From Pseudomonadota bacterium (GTDB taxonomy: Bacteria > Pseudomonadota > Alphaproteobacteria > Sphingomonadales > Sphingomonadaceae), in the NCBI GenBank assembly GCA_023390675.1, contig JAEWCK010000094.1, positions 1 through 7,431 on the forward strand: DNA of 7,431 bases, read 5' to 3'. Of the stretch, positions 1 through 4,221 are shown one piece after another; positions within the stretch are counted from its first letter, which is position 1, and each line of letters opens with the position of its first letter. A program made the position numbers and the translations under genes. Under the pieces are notes generated by a model. It was not told the origin of the DNA. It made no database searches and saw only the letters and a list, made by a program, of their open reading frames with translations.

Positions 1-37
1 GGAAACGCCACCGGGGGGGGGGAGGGTTGGCGGTTCC
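1..37. repeat. Imperfect inverted repeat around a G10 tract
   Basis: Bases 1-12 (GGAAACGCCACC) and 25-37 (GGTTGGCGGTTCC) are complementary apart from one mismatch and one bulged base, and could fold into a stem of about 12 pairs. The loop is essentially a run of ten G (13-22) followed by AG. No T-run follows directly on either strand, so this is not a classical intrinsic terminator. It lies in the leader of the leftward EcfG promoter at 97-121, so it could be an RNA structure there. A ten-base homopolymer at a sequence end may also be an assembly artefact. Its role is not known. Confidence 0.4.
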
Positions 38-96
38 GGGCCCATTTAATTGGATAGCGAGAGCGGGGGGGCAAAAGGTCACTATCCGAAGTGCAG

Positions 97-121
97 AACG
101 TAGGAGGCGGGCCCGGGTTCC
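97..121 (-). promoter_or_regulatory. EcfG (general stress response) promoter, exact consensus, facing left
   Basis: Read on the minus strand, the site is GGAAC (121-117), a 16-base spacer (116-101), then CGTT (100-97). This is the canonical alphaproteobacterial EcfG -35/-10 pair with canonical spacing. Transcription would start near position 90 and run toward position 1. The target gene is therefore left of the window, unless it begins at the ATG at 45-43, which stays open to the edge but has no visible Shine-Dalgarno sequence and encodes a proline-rich start. The site lies 31 bases past the stop of the PhyP-like gene, so it marks a new transcription unit and not the promoter of that gene. 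The inference is that the gene to the left belongs to the EcfG regulon. Confidence 0.75.
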
Positions 122-151
122 GCGCGAGAATGCATTTTTCGAGAAATAATT

Positions 152-1723
152 TCAGGGGCGCCCGTTGATCGCGATCGCGGCCTCGAATGCGCCCGCGAGC
201 GGATCGTGGTGGAGCTTGGTGCGCAGCTGGCGCGCGAGCCCGCTCATCACCCGGCCGTAGCGGCTCTCGACCAGCGCCTCGAGCTCGGGGCTCTCGACTA
301 GCGCCGGCGAGACGACGCGCAGCGTCGCATGCTCGGGCTCCTCGCCCTCGGCCTTCATCGAGATGCGGATCTGTGCCGCGGCATTGCAGCTGATCGCCAG
401 CTCGACGACTTCGGTGATCAGGAACGCGACGGCGATCGCCACGTCCTGGTTCGCCAGCAGCGGCTGGACCTCGATGGTGATGCCCAGCCCCGCAGCGCGC
501 TCGGGCGCGGTCGCGCGGATGTTCGAGGCGAGCTCGCCGATCACCGACCTGAGCTCGAGCCCGCGATTCTCCTCGAGCTCGGCATAGTGGTGGCGATGCA
601 CCACCGCGAGCGCGTCGACGCGGCGCTGGATCGAGGCATAGGCCTCGGCGGCTTCAGGCCCCTTGGCGCCCCGCGCGTGGAAATTGATCAGGCTGGCAAT
701 CACCTGGAGGTTGTTTTTGACGCGGTGATGTACTTCGCGCGTCAGCCGGGTTTGGCGAACCAGTCCCTCGGCGAGGTCGGCTTCGTGCGCCTGCACGGTG
801 CGGCTGATCTCCTGGAACGTGGCGCCCAGTTCGCGGATCTCCTGCGCGGGCATGTCGCCGAAGCGGCGCACTTCGATCACTTCGCCCGGCCGGTACGCCC
901 CAACGCTCGTGCGCAGCCGCCGCAAGGGGCGGATCAGCAGGATGTCTACGACGAACCAGCCGAGCGCCGCTGCGATGATCCACATCATTACGACGAGCAC
1001 TGCCGAGATGATCAGCGGCGAGGTGATCGGCGTAGCGGGCACCGTCATCTCGAGCTCGACATCGTCGACATGCAACGCACTGCGCGTGGTCTCGCGCCGG
1101 TCGAGCGGGCCGCCGCCCGCCAGCTGCCTGAGCACCAGCCGGCTGCCGCCCTCCACCAGCGCCGCGCCGTATTCGGGAACGAACCCGCTCGGCCGCGCCA
1201 GCACCGCCAGCGCCGAGGCGGGATAATAGGCCGTCGCGCTGTTCCCCGAGCTACCTGCGATCCTGAGCGTCATCCCGTGATCGAGCAGCGTCGCGGATAC
1301 CTGGTTTGGCGTGAGCACCTCGCCGCCGGCAATCGCGAAACGCTGGCCGCAGAGCAGCCGGCCGCGCTGGTCCGCCACTGCGAAGCGCGCGCCTGGCGAG
1401 GCGGCGAAGGTTCCGGCAAGCCGCGTGCACGCGGGCGCGTCCTCGGGGTTCGCCTCGAGCGCAGCGAGCGTCTGATTGAGCTGCCCGACATGATTGGCGA
1501 GGACGTTCGCGATGACGCCCGAGCTTTCCTCGGCGGCGATGCGCAGCCGCTCGCGTGCTTCGCGATCGGCATGGCGTGTGGTCTGGAGCGTGATGAACAG
1601 CGCGATCAGCGCGAGCGGGAGCAGCGAGCCCAGCAGGATCAGGAACAGCTTGGCGCCCGTCGGCATGCGCGCCAGCGCCGCGGCCGGGGTCCGGGCGCGC
1701 GGTTCCTGTTCGGGACTGTCCAT
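152..1723 (-). CDS. phyP: PhyP-like membrane sensor with HisKA_2 domain and degenerate ATPase domain
   Basis: This 523-residue inner-membrane protein probably sets the phosphorylation state of PhyR. Visible parts are a first membrane helix (about 25-47), a periplasmic region (about 48-236) with two cysteines (C99, C125), a second helix (about 237-260), a HAMP segment (about 260-312) and a HisKA_2 dimerisation/phospho-acceptor helix with the motif EVHHRVKNNLQ, where H333 is the likely phospho-acceptor. The C-terminal region (about 385-523) has the outline of a HATPase_c domain. However, the N-box position reads TEVVELAISC instead of NELVTNALKH, and the DxGxG box is absent. PhyP of Sphingomonas acts as a PhyR phosphatase and negative regulator, and the loss of ATP-binding residues fits that. 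The gene follows nepR by 9 bases and is probably co-transcribed with it. Start ATG has only a weak ribosome site (CGAG). The alternative is a PhyR-directed kinase of the PakF/PhyK type. Confidence 0.8.
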   Translation of the reverse strand: MDSPEQEPRARTPAAALARMPTGAKLFLILLGSLLPLALIALFITLQTTRHADREARERLRIAAEESSGVIANVLANHVGQLNQTLAALEANPEDAPACTRLAGTFAASPGARFAVADQRGRLLCGQRFAIAGGEVLTPNQVSATLLDHGMTLRIAGSSGNSATAYYPASALAVLARPSGFVPEYGAALVEGGSRLVLRQLAGGGPLDRRETTRSALHVDDVELEMTVPATPITSPLIISAVLVVMMWIIAAALGWFVVDILLIRPLRRLRTSVGAYRPGEVIEVRRFGDMPAQEIRELGATFQEISRTVQAHEADLAEGLVRQTRLTREVHHRVKNNLQVIASLINFHARGAKGPEAAEAYASIQRRVDALAVVHRHHYAELEENRGLELRSVIGELASNIRATAPERAAGLGITIEVQPLLANQDVAIAVAFLITEVVELAISCNAAAQIRISMKAEGEEPEHATLRVVSPALVESPELEALVESRYGRVMSGLARQLRTKLHHDPLAGAFEAAIAINGRP

Positions 1724-1732
1724 CTCGTGGGG

Positions 1733-1900
1733 TTAGTCGAGCTTTTTCAGCAGGTCGAGCAGGTCGTCGGGAACGGATTCGCGCACGGCGTCGTCATAGG
1801 CCTGGCGCAGCGCGTCGCCCACGCTGCGGCCGGTGCGGCCATTTTCCGTTCCGCCTCGTTTGGACGGTGTCTTCATCTTCTCATCTTTAGCGGAACGCAC
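1733..1900 (-). CDS. nepR: NepR anti-sigma factor (55 aa)
   Basis: NepR binds EcfG and keeps it from RNA polymerase until phospho-PhyR captures NepR through its sigma-like domain. The family core is clear at residues 26-55: VGDALRQAYDD, a short linker with VPDDLLDLL, then KKLD. This matches the NepR two-helix pattern (iGxxLRxxYd ... vPdrfxdLLxxLd), and the N-terminal 25 residues are polar and probably disordered, as usual in the family. I chose the GTG at 1900 because AGGGGGG sits five bases before it. The in-frame ATG at 1876 would give 47 residues but has only a weak purine stretch upstream, and an upstream extension to an ATG at 2014 looks non-coding. The gene is divergent from phyR and upstream of the phyP-like gene. 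In many Alphaproteobacteria nepR is instead adjacent to and co-directional with ecfG, so this arrangement is a variant. Confidence 0.88.
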   Translation of the reverse strand: MRSAKDEKMKTPSKRGGTENGRTGRSVGDALRQAYDDAVRESVPDDLLDLLKKLD

Positions 1901-1909
1901 CAATTCCCC

Positions 1910-1934
1910 CCTGGGACACCCGGGTTGGCCCAGG
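1910..1934 (-). promoter_or_regulatory. Hairpin overlapping the nepR ribosome-binding site
   Basis: On the minus strand CCTGGG (1934-1929) and CCCAGG (1915-1910) form a perfect six-pair stem with a 13-base loop that itself contains CCCGGG. The right arm covers the first bases of the AGGGGGG Shine-Dalgarno sequence of nepR, so the folded RNA could limit ribosome access. This is a pattern seen in the sequence; regulation through it is inference, and GC-rich DNA produces such stems by chance fairly often. Confidence 0.3.
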
Positions 1935-2017
1935 CTCCGGACTATTATCGACCATTTCCGGATGCAACCGGAACGCGAAGCCAGCCGGCGTAAACTCCGG
2001 CGGCTGCGGAGCAAAAG

Positions 2018-2125
2018 CTACGCGGCTTCGCGCATGAAACCAAATAGCGCGTCGATTGTTCCACAGCCGATGCAATATCCGGGGAGGGGCTCCTTCGGGT
2101 GGCAGAACTTGCAATGTAACGGCAC
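2018..2125 (-). CDS. Candidate small zinc-ribbon protein (35 aa)
   Basis: I do not recognise a named family. From a GTG at 2125 this minus-strand ORF encodes 35 residues with four cysteines spaced C5-x2-C8-x9-C18-x2-C21 (CKFC ... CIGCG), the knuckle arrangement of zinc ribbons. The segment between and after the knuckles (PLPGYCIGCGTIDALFGF) looks protein-like rather than like the Arg/Ala/Pro-rich translations of the antisense shadows here, and it uses AT-rich codons such as TTA, CTA and TTT. Against it: there is no clear Shine-Dalgarno sequence, the frame stays open far upstream through phyR antisense, and the best EcfG-type promoter for nepR lies inside it. It would be the first gene of a nepR-phyP transcript, ending 117 bases before nepR. 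Confidence 0.4.
   Translation of the reverse strand: MPLHCKFCHPKEPLPGYCIGCGTIDALFGFMREAA
2036..2062 (-). promoter_or_regulatory. Probable EcfG promoter for nepR-phyP
   Basis: On the minus strand GGAAC (2062-2058), a 16-base spacer and GGTT (2041-2038, followed by TC) give a one-mismatch match to GGAAC-N16/17-CGTT. The predicted start near 2030 leaves a leader of about 130 bases before nepR, which is long. It would make nepR and the phyP-like gene stress-induced, a negative feedback expected from the family. A housekeeping alternative nearer the gene is a GATAAT -10 box at 1949-1944, whose -35 (TTCCGG, 18-base spacer) is poor. I saw no GGAAC-N16/17-CGTT site on the plus strand for phyR. Confidence 0.5.
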
Positions 2126-2126
2126 G

Positions 2127-2143
2127 GGGGCGAAACAAGCCCC
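2127..2143. repeat. Short GC hairpin in the phyR leader
   Basis: GGGGC (2127-2131) and GCCCC (2139-2143) form a perfect five-pair stem with a seven-base loop (GAAACAA), 30 bases before the phyR start. No T-run follows, so it is not an intrinsic terminator. It could structure the phyR leader; it may equally be chance in this base composition. Confidence 0.2.
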
Positions 2144-2173
2144 AAGCCGCCTCGAATGGAGAATAACCTGCCT

Positions 2174-2971
2174 ATGTCGCTCGGACAGCAACTCGCGCCG
2201 CATCTTCCGCTGCTTCGCCGCTATGCGCGCGCGCTCACCGGGAGCCAGGCCGATGGCGACCGTTACGTTCGTGCCGCGCTCGAGGCGATCGTCGCGGCGC
2301 CCGACCAGTTCCCGCGCGAAGTCGATCCCCGGCTCGGCCTCTACCGGACCTTTCAGGCGATCTGGCAGTCGACGCATCTCGAGGAAGAGGAAATCCACGA
2401 GGATCCCGCGAACCAGAACGAGGAGATCGCGCGCAAGCGCCTCGCGCGCCTGACGCCGCTTTCCCGCCAGGCGCTTTTGCTGACCACCGTCGAGGGGTTC
2501 AGCATCGAGGACGCCGGCTATCTTATCGAAGAGGAACCCGCCCAGGTGTCCACCCTTGTCAGCGAGGCGATCGCCGAGATCGAGCGCCAGACGCGCACCC
2601 GCGTGATGATCATCGAGGACGAACCGCTGATCGCGATGGACCTCGAGCAGATCGTCCGCGATCTCGGCCACGAAGTCACCGGCGTCGCCGTGACGCGCGA
2701 CGAGGCCGTGGCGCTGGCGATGGAAGAGCGTCCGGGTCTCGTCCTCGCCGATATCCAGCTCGCCGACGACAGCTCGGGCATCGATGCCGTGAAGGACATC
2801 TTGGCCGAATTCTCGGTGCCGGTGATTTTCATCACCGCCTTCCCCGAGCGGCTGCTCACCGGCGAGCGCCCCGAGCCGACCTTCCTGATCACCAAGCCCT
2901 TCCAGCGCGAGACGGTGAAGACCACGATCAGCCAGGCCCTGTTCTTCGACCGGGCAACCGTTCCGGTCTGA
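2174..2971 (+). CDS. phyR: PhyR anti-anti-sigma response regulator (265 aa)
   Basis: PhyR is the cytoplasmic switch of the general stress response: phosphorylation opens it so that its sigma-like domain binds NepR and frees EcfG. The N-terminal part (about 1-138) resembles an ECF sigma factor (PHLPLLRRYARALTGSQ at the start, a region-4-like helix-turn-helix around LSRQALLLTTVEGFS) but does not act as one in this family. The C-terminal receiver (about 144-260) has the acidic pocket E148/D149, the phospho-acceptor D193 in LVLADIQL, T221 in FITAFPE and K241 in TKPF, so it looks active. I chose the ATG at 2174 because GGAG lies 12 bases upstream and family members start with MSLGQQLAPHLP; an in-frame ATG at 2156 would add six residues but has no ribosome site. 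It is divergent from nepR and followed by a small membrane peptide and ecfG. Confidence 0.95.
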   Translation: MSLGQQLAPHLPLLRRYARALTGSQADGDRYVRAALEAIVAAPDQFPREVDPRLGLYRTFQAIWQSTHLEEEEIHEDPANQNEEIARKRLARLTPLSRQALLLTTVEGFSIEDAGYLIEEEPAQVSTLVSEAIAEIERQTRTRVMIIEDEPLIAMDLEQIVRDLGHEVTGVAVTRDEAVALAMEERPGLVLADIQLADDSSGIDAVKDILAEFSVPVIFITAFPERLLTGERPEPTFLITKPFQRETVKTTISQALFFDRATVPV

Positions 2972-2981
2972 CGCCCGCGAT

Positions 2982-3009
2982 CCCGGGGAGATCAAAAAAT
3001 TTCCCCGGG
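2982..3009 (+). terminator. Strong inverted repeat after phyR, possible terminator or attenuator
   Basis: CCCGGGGA (2982-2989) pairs perfectly with TCCCCGGG (3002-3009); three further inner pairs, one of them G-U, extend the stem to 11 pairs around the loop CAAAAA. It starts 11 bases after the phyR stop. The following bases (TTCCATATGG) are not a T-run, so intrinsic termination would be inefficient. Partial read-through into the small membrane gene and ecfG is therefore possible. Confidence 0.45.
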
Positions 3010-3022
3010 TTCCATATGGTAC

Positions 3023-3047
3023 GGACCCAAAACGGTCGTCGCGGGTT
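3023..3047 (+). promoter_or_regulatory. Weak EcfG-type promoter candidate before the small membrane gene and ecfG
   Basis: GGACC (3023-3027), a 16-base spacer (3028-3043) and GGTT (3044-3047) match GGAAC-N16-CGTT with two mismatches. Transcription would begin about at the ATG at 3056, making that message leaderless, or would serve ecfG 230 bases further on. EcfG autoregulation is usual in the family, but this match is poor and the idea is inference. Confidence 0.25.
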
Positions 3048-3055
3048 GATGGGGC

Positions 3056-3193
3056 ATGGCTGAGAACGACGAATCGACTCACATCGATGCCGAGCGCGCC
3101 CGCGCCGGTGCAACGCCGCACATGACCCGCTACGTACTCGGTTTCGGGTTGGTGCTGATCATCATCGCCTTTTTCGTCATCGTGGTATTCTGA
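3056..3193 (+). CDS. Small single-pass membrane peptide (45 aa)
   Basis: I do not recognise a named family. The 45 residues divide into a polar, charged N-terminal part (1-22, starting MAENDESTHIDAERARAG) and one strongly hydrophobic helix (about 25-45, YVLGFGLVLIIIAFFVIVVF) that runs to the last residue. TRY just before the helix and the acidic N-terminus suggest a cytoplasmic N-terminus and almost no periplasmic tail, though orientation is uncertain. The contrast between the two halves makes chance coding unlikely. There is no good Shine-Dalgarno sequence: GGGG lies only one base before the ATG. It lies between phyR and ecfG, 90 bases before the latter, so it may be co-expressed with the stress regulators and may link the membrane to the pathway, but no function can be assigned from sequence. 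Confidence 0.65.
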   Translation: MAENDESTHIDAERARAGATPHMTRYVLGFGLVLIIIAFFVIVVF

Positions 3194-3283
3194 CCCGGAC
3201 GAGCGGGGATGCTGGCAATCACGGCGACGGCGCCTATCTCCAACCCTGGCCGTATCGCGGCGTGTGCAATTGAGCGGGATCGA

Positions 3284-3928
3284 ATGAATCAGCCTGAACA
3301 ATTTGAGGATGAAGAGACGAACCTGCCCCCGGTGGAGCATGTCTCGCTCTCGGATCCCGAGTTCAAGGAACAGCTCGCGCTCGTGATCCCGCACCTGCGC
3401 GCCTTCGGGCGTTCGCTGTCGGGCAGCCGCGATCTCGCCGACGATCTCGTGCAGGAGACGCTGCTAAAGGCCTGGGCGGCGCGCAAGCGCTTCCAGGCGG
3501 GCACCAACATGCGCGCCTGGACCTTCATCATTCTGCGCAACCTTTACCTTAGCCAGATGCGCCGCGCGCGCTTCAAGGGCGAATGGGACGACCTCGTCGC
3601 GGACCGGCTGCTCGCCGCGCCCGCGAGCCAGGACCGCCACGTCGAGCTTTCCGATATGCAGCGCGCATTGCTGCACTTGCCGCAGCCGCAGCGCGAGGCG
3701 CTGATCCTCGTCGGCGCTGGCGGTTTCGCCTATGAAGAGGCGGCTGAGATCTGCCAAGTTGCGGTGGGCACGATCAAGAGCCGCGTCGCGCGCGGTCGCG
3801 TCGCGCTCGAGCAGCTGCTCAGCGAGGGCAATCTGCCGTCGCGGCGCGAGAGCCTGCCCAATCCCGAGGGCAAGAGCACACTCGACACGATCATGGGCGA
3901 AGTCGACGACCTCAGCCGCGACCGCTGA
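3284..3928 (+). CDS. ecfG: EcfG general stress response sigma factor (214 aa)
   Basis: EcfG directs RNA polymerase to GGAAC-N16/17-CGTT promoters after NepR is removed. Region 2 occupies about residues 30-98 (LADDLVQETLLKAW at 51-64, NMRAWTFIILRNLY at 75-88, the -10 binding part). Region 4 occupies about 120-178, with the helix-turn-helix EEAAEICQVAVGTIKSRVARGR that contacts the -35. There is no SnoaL-like C-terminal domain; a polar tail of about 35 residues follows region 4. The start is uncertain: I prefer the ATG at 3284, preceded by GAGCGGGAT, giving an acidic N-terminus (MNQPEQFEDEE). The in-frame ATG at 3209 would add 25 residues of low plausibility. It is 29 bases from, and convergent with, the second NepR-like gene. 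Family assignment rests on close agreement with conserved EcfG segments such as DPEFKEQL and PHLRAFGRSLSGSRD. Confidence 0.93.
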   Translation: MNQPEQFEDEETNLPPVEHVSLSDPEFKEQLALVIPHLRAFGRSLSGSRDLADDLVQETLLKAWAARKRFQAGTNMRAWTFIILRNLYLSQMRRARFKGEWDDLVADRLLAAPASQDRHVELSDMQRALLHLPQPQREALILVGAGGFAYEEAAEICQVAVGTIKSRVARGRVALEQLLSEGNLPSRRESLPNPEGKSTLDTIMGEVDDLSRDR

Positions 3929-3934
3929 TCGACC

Positions 3935-3952
3935 CGCTTTCAGAACAAAGCG
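3935..3952. terminator. Short symmetrical hairpin between convergent ecfG and nepR-like gene
   Basis: CGCTTT (3935-3940) and AAAGCG (3947-3952) form a perfect six-pair stem with loop CAGAAC in the gap of 29 bases between two convergent genes. It is the only candidate for a bidirectional terminator there. No good T-run follows on either side (GAAAA is seen at 3960 on the plus strand), so read-through and antisense overlap are possible. Confidence 0.3.
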
Positions 3953-3957
3953 AACCG

Positions 3958-4146
3958 TCAGAAAATGACGTGATGCTCGGCGCGGTTGAGCCGGCGGAGC
4001 ATTGCGGCCATGTCGTCGGGCAGGCCGAGCTCGCGCTCATAGGCGTCGCGCAGCGCAAGCCCGATCGCATCGCTGGCGCGCGGCGCTTCCACCCGGTATG
4101 CGGGGGGCTGGGCCTCGGGGGCCGATCCTGAAGACGAACGTACCAC
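3958..4146 (-). CDS. Second NepR-like anti-sigma factor (about 62 aa)
   Basis: The core at residues 28-54 (IGLALRDAYEREL, then GLPDDMAAMLRRLN) lines up with the NepR at 1733-1900 (VGDALRQAYDDAV ... VPDDLLDLLKKLD). The glycine, leucine-arginine, tyrosine, proline-aspartate and leucine positions are conserved. The linker between the two helices is two residues shorter and lacks the V before PDD, and there is a seven-residue tail (AEHHVIF). NepR paralogues are known in several Alphaproteobacteria, so the likely role is to bind EcfG, another EcfG-type sigma factor or PhyR. The start is uncertain: GTG at 4146 has no clear ribosome site, and a GTG inside the segment PAYRVEAP would give a shorter protein. 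It is convergent with ecfG and divergent from glnE, which starts 75 bases away. Confidence 0.7.
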   Translation of the reverse strand: MVRSSSGSAPEAQPPAYRVEAPRASDAIGLALRDAYERELGLPDDMAAMLRRLNRAEHHVIF

Positions 4147-4165
4147 GACGCAAAAACGGATCGGA

Positions 4166-4212
4166 TTGACATTTGTTGCTTGACTCGTCGCAAAACATGA
4201 TTCGCAAGCGAA
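4166..4212 (+). promoter_or_regulatory. Probable glnE promoter/leader region
   Basis: A perfect TTGACA -35 box lies at 4166-4171 and a second TTGACT at 4180-4185, in the least GC-rich stretch of the right half. No convincing -10 box is found 16-18 bases after either. A small palindrome, TTCGCAAGCGAA (4201-4212), lies nine bases before the glnE GTG. The divergent NepR-like gene must also be served from these 75 bases. No EcfG consensus is visible here. Confidence 0.3.
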
Positions 4213-4221
4213 ATTGATCGA

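Noticed and set aside
4..37. A second EcfG-like pair (GGAAC at 37-33 and CGTT at 7-4, minus strand)
   Set aside because: The spacer is 25 bases, far from the 16-17 needed, and is mostly a C-run.
329..1993. 554-residue plus-strand open frame opposite the phyP-like gene and nepR
   Set aside because: The translation is low complexity (Arg, Ala, Gly, Asp, His) without domains, while the minus strand encodes a clear sensor protein and NepR.
1970..1994. GGAAC at 1970-1974 on the plus strand as a phyR promoter
   Set aside because: No CGTT follows at 16 or 17 bases; the nearest resemblance, CGTA, is at a 14-base spacing.
2056..2078. TTGTTC and CAATAT as a housekeeping promoter for phyR
   Set aside because: The spacing of 11 bases is too short for a sigma-70 promoter.
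3209..3283. N-terminal extension of EcfG from the upstream ATG
   Set aside because: The extra 25 residues do not resemble EcfG N-termini, and the ATG at 3284 has at least a weak ribosome site; kept as an alternative only.
2126..3394. Upstream extension of the minus-strand frame containing the zinc-ribbon candidate
   Set aside because: It runs antisense through phyR and the start of ecfG and looks like a shadow; only the last 35 residues, outside phyR, show protein-like features.
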